The position numbers and the translations under genes are program-made. Below, in pieces: positions 14,927-22,420 of a stretch of DNA of 25,363 bases (its first letter is position 1; each line of letters opens with the position of its first letter). The notes beneath the pieces are model-generated. The model searched no databases. It was not told where the DNA came from and saw only the letters and a program-made list of their open reading frames with translations. The stretch lies in the NCBI GenBank assembly GCA_045541735.1, contig JAZQJQ010000157.1, positions 1 through 25,363 on the forward strand, given 5' to 3'. The stretch comes from RUG12395 sp045541735. GTDB lineage: Bacteria; Bacillota; Clostridia; Oscillospirales; CAG-272.

Positions 14927-14985
14927 CGGAAAAGTATAAAAATGCGATATTCTGCATTTTAATGATCGGATTGTCTTGTTATAAT
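14927..14985 (+). promoter_or_regulatory. Promoter and shared regulatory element, copy C (GRE2 operon)
   Basis: The element at 14927-14959 starts with the same 14 bases as copy A (CGGAAAAGTATAAA) and ends TGCATTT like copy B. TTTTAA (14957-14962) is the -35 and TATAAT (14980-14985) the -10, with a 17-bp spacer. Inside it AAAATGC (14939-14945) and GCATTTT (14954-14960) form an inverted repeat. Transcription should start near 14992. A second TATAAT at 14993-14998, 16 bp after TTGTCT (14971-14976), is an alternative. Confidence 0.7.
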
Positions 14986-15021
14986 ATTTACGTATAATGT
15001 TTTGTGAAATCTGAGGTTGCT

Positions 15022-17226
15022 ATGTTTGATCGTCTATTTGAGGATAAAAGTATAAACAGACACGAATACAGAAATGCGTGCTGGGACAAAAATAGCGGTA
15101 AAGACCCCGATGTTATGATGGCAGAAATGCGCAAGCATTTCGAGGATAACGTATCACGTCCGTATCCCGTTGTTTTTGCAGAGGTTTTTAGATACCTTTT
15201 TGAGAACGGAATGCTTGATATAAATACGCATTCCCCGTTCCCCGATAAAATATGCAACGGAGTCGTTATCGATAGCGTTGCGCATGCGGGTATTCTTGAG
15301 AAGCTGTCTACCGAACATTACCGCGCAGTGCTCGACAAGAGAATTCCCGGAGTAAGAAAAATGCGAGAGCTGTGTGCCGTTACCGGTATGGGAATTCCGG
15401 ACCTTGACGTGTGGCATGCGGTGTTTGAGTGGGAAAGTGTCGTTGACCTTGGTCTTCCCGGCCTTCTTTGCCGTCTTAAGGACGCGAGAGCAGATAAGGA
15501 AGCAAAAGGAGAACTGAGCGACAGTCAGTCTGTCTTTTATCAAAGCGCTGAGATAGCCCTTAATGCAGTTGAGATATATTTGAGCCGCCTTTCAAAAGCG
15601 TGTGCGGAAAAGGGAATGACGGAGCAGGCTAAGATATACGAGAGCCTTATAGAGAAAAAACCCGAAACTCTGTACGAGGTGCTCTGTTTCCAGCACGTGA
15701 TGCTGACGGCGGGTGAGGTTGCAAGAGAGAGAATTCGCTCGCTTGGTTCTGTTGATACTCTTTGGGCGCCTTATTATCGGACGGATATAGAATCCGGCAG
15801 GATGAGCCGCGAGGATATAAAAACGATGTTCGGATATTTCCTCCTAAAGATTGCCGCCGAGGAAAGATACGCGGATCAGCCTCTTTGTATCGGAACCGAT
15901 TGGGCGGAGGAGTCCGTAAACTGTCAGATGATCCTTGATTTCCTTGATATTTATCAGCAGCTGAAAATACACAATCCAAAGCTGCACATACGTTGCAGTA
16001 AGAATATGCCCGATGTGGTTCTCCGTAAGCTGATGGATATGACACGTTCGGGCGCGTCGTCCATAATTCTTTACAATGACGAGGTCGTTTTCGAGGGTTA
16101 CGAAAAAATTGGTATTGGCAGGGAAGTTTCCAAAAACTATCTGCCTATAGGCTGCAACGAAACGTTTATTCCCAACGTCGAAGAGATGCACATATGTTCC
16201 TCGTGGATAAATATGGAAAAGGCAGTGGAATATGCAGTTACAGGCGGTGAGGATCTGCTTCTGAAGATATATTTCTTTGGGAGAAGCGAGGAACCCAAAA
16301 CGTGGGAAGAATTTCTTTTGGTATTTTACGATTACCTGCGCAAGTTTGCGGAGTTTACAATCGACATTATTAACAAGCAGGCCCCGTATTCATACGAAAC
16401 GAACCCTGCACCACTGCTTTCCTCTACGTTCCCAAGTTGTGTTGAACGGGGAAGAGACGTGTTTGACTGCGGTCTTCCGCTTGCCAATGAGAGTGTAAAG
16501 ATCATGGCACTCGGCACGACGGTCGATTCGCTTCTTGCCGTAAAAAAATACGTTTATGAACAGAAAAAGGTTTCTCTTTCCGAGCTTCACGATATTCTAA
16601 AAAACAATTGGCGCGGTGCGGATCAGCTTCGTGCAGAGATAAGAAACGACAATGTGAAGTGGGGCAACGGCGAGCCTGAGGCAGATAGCCTTGCGGCAGA
16701 AATTTATGCTTTTATGGCGAAGCAGATAGTTGGCAAGCCTACCGCTAACGGCGGTGTGTTCCGCATGGGCGGTGATTCTGTCAACTTCGCGGAGCGTTAC
16801 GGAAGATATACCGGTGCAAGTCCCGACGGACGCGGTGCACGTGCTCCGCTTTCGAAAAATATACGCCCCGTTAACGGTTGTGAGCACAGAGGACTTTCCG
16901 GTCTGCTTGCATCGTTTGCGGCAATTGATTTTACAGATGCTGTGGATGGAGCTCCCTGTGACTATATGATGCATCCCTCGGCTGTTGAAGGTGAAGCGGG
17001 TTTGGAATTTATGTGTTCCATAATCAAGATATTCTTCGAAAACAAGGGCTTTTGCATACAGGGAAACGTAATAGATATTGAAACCTTGCTTGCAGCCAAG
17101 GAAAATCCCGAAAATTTCGCTGACCTTCAGGTGCGTGTGTGCGGTTGGAACGAGTATTTCGTTAATATGCATCCCGTCGTACAATCTGACTTTATAAAAC
17201 GTGCATCCGGTGGAATGTATGCTTGA
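15022..17226 (+). CDS. Glycyl radical enzyme 2 (divergent, substrate unknown)
   Basis: The 734-residue protein is a second complete GRE. Cys378 lies in Leu-Pro-Ile-Gly-Cys-Asn-Glu-Thr-Phe, with Glu380 two residues on as in eliminases. The radical Gly708 lies in Arg-Val-Cys-Gly-Trp-Asn-Glu-Tyr-Phe, and Thr-Gly-Ala-Ser-Pro-Asp-Gly-Arg (about 597-604) is present. It is far from GRE1: the Gly-His-x3-Asp-Phe-x-Lys motif is absent and the N-terminal third shows no clear match, so another substrate is likely. The sequence does not show whether it is a lyase, decarboxylase or dehydratase. I chose ATG 15022, since TGAGG lies 5 bases upstream; a GTG at 15004 has no ribosome site. It overlaps its activase by 8 bases. 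Confidence 0.85.
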   Translation: MFDRLFEDKSINRHEYRNACWDKNSGKDPDVMMAEMRKHFEDNVSRPYPVVFAEVFRYLFENGMLDINTHSPFPDKICNGVVIDSVAHAGILEKLSTEHYRAVLDKRIPGVRKMRELCAVTGMGIPDLDVWHAVFEWESVVDLGLPGLLCRLKDARADKEAKGELSDSQSVFYQSAEIALNAVEIYLSRLSKACAEKGMTEQAKIYESLIEKKPETLYEVLCFQHVMLTAGEVARERIRSLGSVDTLWAPYYRTDIESGRMSREDIKTMFGYFLLKIAAEERYADQPLCIGTDWAEESVNCQMILDFLDIYQQLKIHNPKLHIRCSKNMPDVVLRKLMDMTRSGASSIILYNDEVVFEGYEKIGIGREVSKNYLPIGCNETFIPNVEEMHICSSWINMEKAVEYAVTGGEDLLLKIYFFGRSEEPKTWEEFLLVFYDYLRKFAEFTIDIINKQAPYSYETNPAPLLSSTFPSCVERGRDVFDCGLPLANESVKIMALGTTVDSLLAVKKYVYEQKKVSLSELHDILKNNWRGADQLRAEIRNDNVKWGNGEPEADSLAAEIYAFMAKQIVGKPTANGGVFRMGGDSVNFAERYGRYTGASPDGRGARAPLSKNIRPVNGCEHRGLSGLLASFAAIDFTDAVDGAPCDYMMHPSAVEGEAGLEFMCSIIKIFFENKGFCIQGNVIDIETLLAAKENPENFADLQVRVCGWNEYFVNMHPVVQSDFIKRASGGMYA

Positions 17227-18106
17227 GACAAGTGGAATTTATTTTGCAATAAAACACCTTGAAATACACGACGGCCCAGGTGTTCGTACAACCCTGTTTT
17301 TAAAAGGTTGCCCGCTGAGATGCCTTTGGTGCCATAATCCCGAAGGCTTGTGCGCCCCTCCCGTGCTTGCGCATTACGCTCACAAATGTATCGGTTGCGG
17401 CGCATGTGTTTCCGTTTGCCCGAGCGGTGCTCATGCTTTTGAATCCGGTGTACACTGTTTCGATCGCGAAAAATGCATAGCGTGCGGAAAATGCGAGGCA
17501 ATTTGTGCTGAAAAGGCAAACAAACTTTTTGGAACTGCGACCACCGCATCACAGATATTGCCTGAGCTTATGCTTGATAAGCCCTTTTATGAAAAGACGG
17601 GCGGCGGGGTAACCCTTTCGGGCGGAGAGCCTCTCCTTCAAACTGCATTTGTATGCGAGCTTGTGCACCTCTTAAAAGCAGAGGGGATACATACGGCGAT
17701 AGATACTTCGCTTGCAGTTCCGCAATCTTCGGTAGAATGTATTGCCTCCGTGGCAGATATGTTCTTATGCGATATCAAGGCAATTGACGATGCTCTCCAC
17801 CGCAGACTTACCGGTCTTGGTGCGGAGCAAATACTTGATAATATAAAATATCTCGATTCCGTCGGCATGCCGATGGAAATACGCTTTCCTCTTATTCCGG
17901 ATATGAACGATGGGGAAGCGGAAAAGGTAGCCGAATTCATTTCGCACCTAAAAAACGTGCGAGGTGTTAAGGCGCTTGCTTATCACGATCTTGCGCGTAC
18001 TAAATATGCGGCGCTTGGATTGGAGTATCCGATGAAGGATACGTTGGCTCCTTCCAAGGATAGGTTGGCAGAAGTACAATCGCTGCTTACAAGTGCGCTC
18101 GGATAA
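17219..18106 (+). CDS. Glycyl radical enzyme activating protein 2 (radical SAM)
   Basis: The 295-residue activase would generate the radical on Gly708 of GRE2. It has Ile-His-Asp-Gly-Pro-Gly-Val-Arg-Thr near the start, the radical SAM triad Cys31-x3-Cys35-x2-Cys38, two 4Fe-4S ferredoxin sites (Cys57/60/63/67 and Cys86/89/92/96) and Ser-Gly-Gly-Glu-Pro (134-138). The ATG at 17219 overlaps the GRE2 stop (ATGCTTGA) and has GGTGGA just upstream; a GTG at 17201 in frame is less likely. It is clearly related to activase 1 but not a recent copy, so the two pairs probably came from separate lineages. Confidence 0.9.
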   Translation: MLETSGIYFAIKHLEIHDGPGVRTTLFLKGCPLRCLWCHNPEGLCAPPVLAHYAHKCIGCGACVSVCPSGAHAFESGVHCFDREKCIACGKCEAICAEKANKLFGTATTASQILPELMLDKPFYEKTGGGVTLSGGEPLLQTAFVCELVHLLKAEGIHTAIDTSLAVPQSSVECIASVADMFLCDIKAIDDALHRRLTGLGAEQILDNIKYLDSVGMPMEIRFPLIPDMNDGEAEKVAEFISHLKNVRGVKALAYHDLARTKYAALGLEYPMKDTLAPSKDRLAEVQSLLTSALG

Positions 18107-18125
18107 AAGAGAAAGGAAAAATACC

Positions 18126-19625
18126 ATGAAAAGAGTAATTGCGTTGATCCTTGTTGCGCTGATGGCATTGTCCATTGCTTCGTGCGGCGGAAATCAGACA
18201 GCAACCACAACCGCCCCTTCCGTTACGGATGCTCCGAAAACAGATGCTCCGGTAGCCTCCGATACGGTGACAACAGAACCCGTTGCAGAGCTTGAGATCC
18301 CTGACACGAAGTACGATAATGCGGAATTCGTTGTTATTTCCGCAGGTCAGGTCGCATACGACGATTTCAGCTTTGACGATACGGTTACCGAGGTGCTTGA
18401 TGCGGCTCAGTATAAGCGAAAGTCTACGGTTGAGGAACAGCTCGGTGTTGTTATCAGCATCATTGTTGATGAAAACAAATCAGGTGTAGGTAATGGCTCC
18501 GGCTACAAGCGTATATCCCGTTCCGTTGATGCAAACGATGCTGACTATAATATTGGTCTCATCGGAGGTATGGACGTTTCAACGCTTTCCTACAGCGGAT
18601 ATCTTGCCCCTCTCGGTGAGGCTAAGTATATAGACCTTGAAAAGCCCTGGTGGGATCAGAACGCAAATGAGGATCTTACCGTTATGGGGAGCATCTTCTT
18701 CACTCAGGGAGATATAACTGCCGCAAAGTCCGATTGTACATACGTTATCTTCTACAATAAGTCGCTTGGAAGATCAGAGCTTGGCGGAGAGGATCCCTAC
18801 AAATTGGTTCTTGACAAAAAGTGGACGCTTGATAAATTTGCAGAGCTGTGCCGTGCTGTATCCGAGGATCTTGACGGAAACGGAATCATGGATATGGAGG
18901 ACCGCTACGGTCTTTATGCTTGGGACGATTCCATTCTTGGTGTTATAAGCTCCGCCGGACAGAAGGTGGCTACCATTAATGAAGACGGAGAGTTTGAGCT
19001 TTCCATCTACAACGAGCAGGTGCTTTCCGTAATTGATAAGTTTACCAATATTGCGTACAACACCGACTATGCTATTCAGTATCAGCGTTACAGCAATAAC
19101 GGTAACGTTCGCGAGAAGTGGACGAATGACCAGGCGCTCTTCTGGGCGACCTCCACTTATAACACCGCAAGCATGAGAGAGATGGATTCCGATTTCGGTA
19201 TTCTTCCTTTCCCGATGCTTAATGAGGAGCAGGGCCGTTATTACAGCACAATTCCCACATATAACTCCCAGTTCCTTTGCCTGCCCTCCGTGCAAAAGGA
19301 TTTTGATTATACCTCTGTTGTTACCGAGGCTCTTGCATATTACGGCCGTGATATTGTAAAGCCTGCAGTTTATGAAAAGACCATCAAGGGCACATATTTC
19401 AGAGATGAGGAAAGCATCGCAATGCTTGACATTATCTACGATAGCTTTATATACGATATCGGTCAGCTTCACCGCATCGGAAATATGAACTCGCTCCTCC
19501 TCAATATGTTCCGTACCAAGGATAATAACTTCACCAGTATCTACAACTCCAATGCGACCATCGCGGATCAGCAGATAAAGGTAGTTAATAACGGATACAG
19601 AGAAGTTATTGACAGCTGGAATTAA
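18126..19625 (+). CDS. Extracellular solute-binding lipoprotein
   Basis: This 499-residue lipoprotein has a signal peptide with lipobox Ser-Ile-Ala-Ser-Cys20, then a Thr/Ala/Pro-rich linker (22-55). The body resembles ABC-type solute-binding proteins for sugars or peptides, including Tyr-Val-Ile-Phe-Tyr-Asn-Lys-Ser-Leu and a Trp-Thr-Leu-Asp-Lys-Phe segment. An EF-hand-like calcium loop, Asp-Leu-Asp-Gly-Asn-Gly-Ile-Met-Asp (248-256), is visible. I chose the ATG at 18126 (AAAGGA about 8 bases upstream) because the signal peptide starts there; the frame is open 11 codons further. It lies 19 bases after activase 2, so it belongs to the GRE2 operon. No permease or ATPase gene is in the window, so the transporter is elsewhere or the protein only captures ligand. 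Confidence 0.8.
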   Translation: MKRVIALILVALMALSIASCGGNQTATTTAPSVTDAPKTDAPVASDTVTTEPVAELEIPDTKYDNAEFVVISAGQVAYDDFSFDDTVTEVLDAAQYKRKSTVEEQLGVVISIIVDENKSGVGNGSGYKRISRSVDANDADYNIGLIGGMDVSTLSYSGYLAPLGEAKYIDLEKPWWDQNANEDLTVMGSIFFTQGDITAAKSDCTYVIFYNKSLGRSELGGEDPYKLVLDKKWTLDKFAELCRAVSEDLDGNGIMDMEDRYGLYAWDDSILGVISSAGQKVATINEDGEFELSIYNEQVLSVIDKFTNIAYNTDYAIQYQRYSNNGNVREKWTNDQALFWATSTYNTASMREMDSDFGILPFPMLNEEQGRYYSTIPTYNSQFLCLPSVQKDFDYTSVVTEALAYYGRDIVKPAVYEKTIKGTYFRDEESIAMLDIIYDSFIYDIGQLHRIGNMNSLLLNMFRTKDNNFTSIYNSNATIADQQIKVVNNGYREVIDSWN

Positions 19626-19637
19626 ATTGTAAACTTT

Positions 19638-19651
19638 GGGAGAAGACTCCC
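19638..19651 (+). repeat. Intercistronic hairpin
   Basis: GGGAG (19638-19642) and CTCCC (19647-19651) form a stem with loop AAGA between the lipoprotein and GLUG genes. No T-tract follows, so it may set mRNA processing or stability rather than termination. Confidence 0.4.
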
Positions 19652-19680
19652 TAATAATATAACAATAAAGGAGAACCATT

Positions 19681-21564
19681 ATGAAGGCAAAAAGAATTCT
19701 CTCGCTGATCGCAGCCGCGATCATAGTTATTTGTGCGATACCTTTTTCCGTTAATGCGGCTGAAGGCACAGCAATTTCAAACGCTGATGAGCTGTTGGCG
19801 CTTATGAAGGATAGCACAAAGTGGGCCGGTAGCTATTACCTTACTACCGATATTGATCTTTCCGCAAAGAGTGGACAATCGCCCATTGGTAATAAGGAGA
19901 CCCCCTTTACCGGTACGTTTGACGGAAACGGAAAGACGGTCTCCGGCCTCTTCCTTACGGGAGAAAAGTATCAGGCACTTTTTGGCTGTGCTGAGAATGT
20001 AACCATCAAGAACCTCACCGTCAAGGGTACGGTTGAGGATACCACTGCAAGCGGAACCGAAATGTACGCGGCCGGACTTGTAGGTTCTCTTCGTGGCACC
20101 TCTACTATTGAAAACGTAAACACCTACGTTGACGTAACCGCACTCGGTATAGCAAGCGCACAGGCAGTCGGAGGACTTATAGGTAAGGCTGGCTGCGTTG
20201 CTGATTATGACGTTATTACCATCAAGAACTGCCACTCCTACGGCAAGACTGAGGCAGGACGCGGTGTAGGAAACCTTATCGGTATTCTTTCCGCCGGCGG
20301 TGTTGAGACAACCAACGTAGCGCTTAAGGATACGAAGATTCTTGTTGAAGATTGTTCCGCAAACGGTGAGGTAGTTTACCACTCCGGTTCTGCTGCAGGT
20401 CAGGCAGGCGGATTTATAGGAAACCTCTTTACATACATTGCTCACGGATTTGAAGTAACTGTTTCTAACTGTGTTAACAACGCAAAGCTTTCCGGCGAGA
20501 CCGCAAAGACGCGTGTAGGCGGCGTTATCGGCTGGATGGACAGTAACGTTAAGACTTCTGCCGACAATCCTGCGGGCGGCGTTGTAAACGTTATCAACTG
20601 CAAGAACACCGCAGAGATCTACGGTTCCTCTTACGTCGGCGGTATTACCGGATATATCACCTTCCAGTACAGAGGCGACTTCTTGGTTAATTTCAAGAAT
20701 TGCGTAAACGAGGGCATCATTTCTGCTGAGGCAGATTACGCTGCAGGTATTCTTGGAGGTACCAAGGGCGGTGTATACACCTTCGAGCAGTGTGCAAACA
20801 AAGGCTCCATCGAGGCAACCGGTCAGTATGCCGGCGGTATTATGGGTCACGCAACCAAGGCGGCTTCCACCGTTGGAATGAACTTCACCTTTAATGATTG
20901 CGCTAACTACGGCACTCTCACCGGTTTTGCGAATGTCGGCGGTATACTGGCATTTTCTGACAGCGATCTGAATGCCAACCGTTGCTTTAACGGCGGCAAA
21001 CTTGTTGTTACCGATTTTGTTGGAGTTAAATGCGGCTTCTGCGCTGCCCCCAACGGACTTAATACTGTAAACGATTGCTATTTCATCAATTCCGAGATGG
21101 ATATGCTTGCAACCGGAATTTCAGCGGCTGATGCGGCAAATGCGGCAAGCTTCAAAAATTTTGATTTTGCTAACGTTTGGGTCATCGAGAACTCCGTTCC
21201 AACTCTTCGCTTCATTGCAACCGGCGCTGGAACAGATACTCCAACAACAGAAGCTCCCGTAACTACCGAGGCTCCCGTAACCACCGAGGCTCCCGTAACT
21301 ACTGAAGCTCCCGTGACCACCGAAGCTCCCCTAACTACCGGGGCTCCCGCAACTACCGAGGCTCCTGTGACCACCGAAGTTCCTGTTACTACCGAGGTTA
21401 CGGTAACTACCGAGGCACCCGTTGCTACAGATGAGACAACTACGGCTTCTCCGGCGACCGGAGACGGGGCAAAGCCTGTGATCTTTGTTGTCGCTATTTG
21501 TGCTCTTGCTGCAGTGTGCGCACTTGCGGCAATCGGCATTATCAAAAAAAGAGCAGAGAATTAA
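19681..21564 (+). CDS. Sortase-anchored GLUG-repeat surface protein
   Basis: The 627-residue protein has a signal peptide (1-27) and an N-terminal segment (Leu-Leu-Ala-Leu-Met, Tyr-Tyr-Leu-Thr-Thr-Asp-Ile-Asp-Leu). GLUG-like repeats with Gly-Gly-Leu/Val-Ile-Gly cores follow (about 130-500). A stalk of ten 6-residue Thr-Thr-Glu-Ala-Pro-Val units (522-581) leads to a sorting signal, Ser-Pro-Ala-Thr-Gly-Asp (590-595), a hydrophobic helix and the tail Lys-Lys-Arg-Ala-Glu-Asn. Sortase would therefore fix it to the cell wall. GLUG repeats occur in adhesins and carbohydrate-associated proteins; no enzyme domain is seen. AAAGGAG lies 7 bases before the ATG. It is probably transcribed with the GRE2 operon. 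Confidence 0.8.
   Translation: MKAKRILSLIAAAIIVICAIPFSVNAAEGTAISNADELLALMKDSTKWAGSYYLTTDIDLSAKSGQSPIGNKETPFTGTFDGNGKTVSGLFLTGEKYQALFGCAENVTIKNLTVKGTVEDTTASGTEMYAAGLVGSLRGTSTIENVNTYVDVTALGIASAQAVGGLIGKAGCVADYDVITIKNCHSYGKTEAGRGVGNLIGILSAGGVETTNVALKDTKILVEDCSANGEVVYHSGSAAGQAGGFIGNLFTYIAHGFEVTVSNCVNNAKLSGETAKTRVGGVIGWMDSNVKTSADNPAGGVVNVINCKNTAEIYGSSYVGGITGYITFQYRGDFLVNFKNCVNEGIISAEADYAAGILGGTKGGVYTFEQCANKGSIEATGQYAGGIMGHATKAASTVGMNFTFNDCANYGTLTGFANVGGILAFSDSDLNANRCFNGGKLVVTDFVGVKCGFCAAPNGLNTVNDCYFINSEMDMLATGISAADAANAASFKNFDFANVWVIENSVPTLRFIATGAGTDTPTTEAPVTTEAPVTTEAPVTTEAPVTTEAPLTTGAPATTEAPVTTEVPVTTEVTVTTEAPVATDETTTASPATGDGAKPVIFVVAICALAAVCALAAIGIIKKRAEN
21244..21423 (+). repeat. Ten tandem 18-bp units encoding a Thr/Glu/Pro stalk
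   Basis: Ten in-frame 18-bp units encode variants of Thr-Thr-Glu-Ala-Pro-Val (units 5, 6, 8 and 9 diverged). Such repeats can change number by slippage and set the length of the wall-spanning stalk. Confidence 0.9.
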
Positions 21565-21567
21565 AAA

Positions 21568-22305
21568 ATGCTTGCAGGCAAAAAAATTCTTGTAGTCGGT
21601 GCCAGTAGAGGCATAGGTGAAGCTATAGCGCATGAATGCGCACTGGAACACGCAAGTGTTGTTATCACCGGCAGAAGGGCGGAGACGCTTGAGTCCGTAG
21701 TTAATGCTATAAGGGCGCAAAGTGGAAATGCCGATTATATTGTCTGGGACGTGAAAAACGTAACGAAGGGCCCCTCGGTATTTGACAGAGCATCGGAAAT
21801 GATGGGCGGTATCGACATTGTGATAAACAATGCGGGTGTTATCGGCAGAAAGAGACTTTACGATGTGGACGAGGAAGAATGGAATATGATCTTTGACACA
21901 AACGTAAAGGGGGCCTTCTTCTGTATGCAGACTGCGTGCAAATTCTTTGAGACACATAATGCCGAAAGGGAAGTAAAGGGCAAGATAATCGTTGTAAGCT
22001 CGGAAACGGGCCATCAGCCTTGCGTGCATCCTTACGGAATCTCCAAGTGGAGCGTTATGGGAATGTGTCAAGGATATGCCAAGGCATTCTTCAAGCGCGG
22101 TATAGTGGTGCAGAACATCGCGCCCGGTCCCGTAACAACGGAAATGATGAATTGGACCGAGGGAAAGAGCGCCGAATACCCGAGTGCATTCGGTAGGATG
22201 GCTTATCCTAAGGAGATAGCCGAGCTTGCCGTATTCCTTGCCTCAGATAAGAGCAACCGCATAGCGGGGCAACCGATCTATATAAACGGCGGTCTTAATT
22301 GTTGA
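21568..22305 (+). CDS. Short-chain dehydrogenase/reductase
   Basis: The 245-residue cytoplasmic oxidoreductase has the classical SDR motifs: Gly11-Ala-Ser-Arg-Gly-Ile-Gly17 (cofactor), Asn-Asn-Ala-Gly (87-90), Ser144/Ser145 and the catalytic Tyr156-x3-Lys160, ending with Asn-Gly-Gly-Leu. Arg14 together with Gly-Arg-Arg (35-37) after the second strand hints at NADP preference; that is inference. It starts 3 bases after the GLUG stop without a strong ribosome site, so it may depend on translational coupling. As the last gene of the GRE2 operon it could reduce an aldehyde or ketone made by a radical enzyme. Substrate unknown. Confidence 0.85.
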   Translation: MLAGKKILVVGASRGIGEAIAHECALEHASVVITGRRAETLESVVNAIRAQSGNADYIVWDVKNVTKGPSVFDRASEMMGGIDIVINNAGVIGRKRLYDVDEEEWNMIFDTNVKGAFFCMQTACKFFETHNAEREVKGKIIVVSSETGHQPCVHPYGISKWSVMGMCQGYAKAFFKRGIVVQNIAPGPVTTEMMNWTEGKSAEYPSAFGRMAYPKEIAELAVFLASDKSNRIAGQPIYINGGLNC

Positions 22306-22311
22306 CCTAAA

Positions 22312-22347
22312 AAAAGCTGAAACGAGTGTAAAAGCCTTTCAGCTTTT
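22312..22347 (+). terminator. Terminator after the SDR gene
   Basis: AAAAGCTGAAA (22312-22322) pairs with TTTCAGCTTTT (22337-22347) in an 11-bp stem with a 14-base loop, ending in T's. It should close the GRE2 operon. Confidence 0.75.
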
Positions 22348-22381
22348 CGCCGTTCTTGGTAGCTTGCAGATCTTAATTCAG

Positions 22382-22412
22382 ATTACTTTTTCAGTAATAT
22401 AAAACATAAGGA
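22382..22412 (+). promoter_or_regulatory. Leader of the second GLUG gene
   Basis: ATTACT (22382-22387) and AGTAAT (22393-22398) form a 6-bp inverted repeat, then AAGGAG (22407-22412) lies 8 bases before the ATG. TTAATT (22373-22378) and TAATAT (22395-22400), 16 bp apart, are a weak promoter candidate. The shared GRE element is absent here. Confidence 0.35.
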
Positions 22413-22420
22413 GAAAAACT

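Noticed and set aside
21244..21423. Regular 18-bp repeats considered as a CRISPR array
   Set aside because: There are no spacers; the units are contiguous, in frame and encode a protein stalk.
21078..21545. A minus-strand frame rich in Val, Thr, Ser and Gly opposite the stalk repeats
   Set aside because: It mirrors the tandem 18-bp units of the GLUG gene and has no start context.
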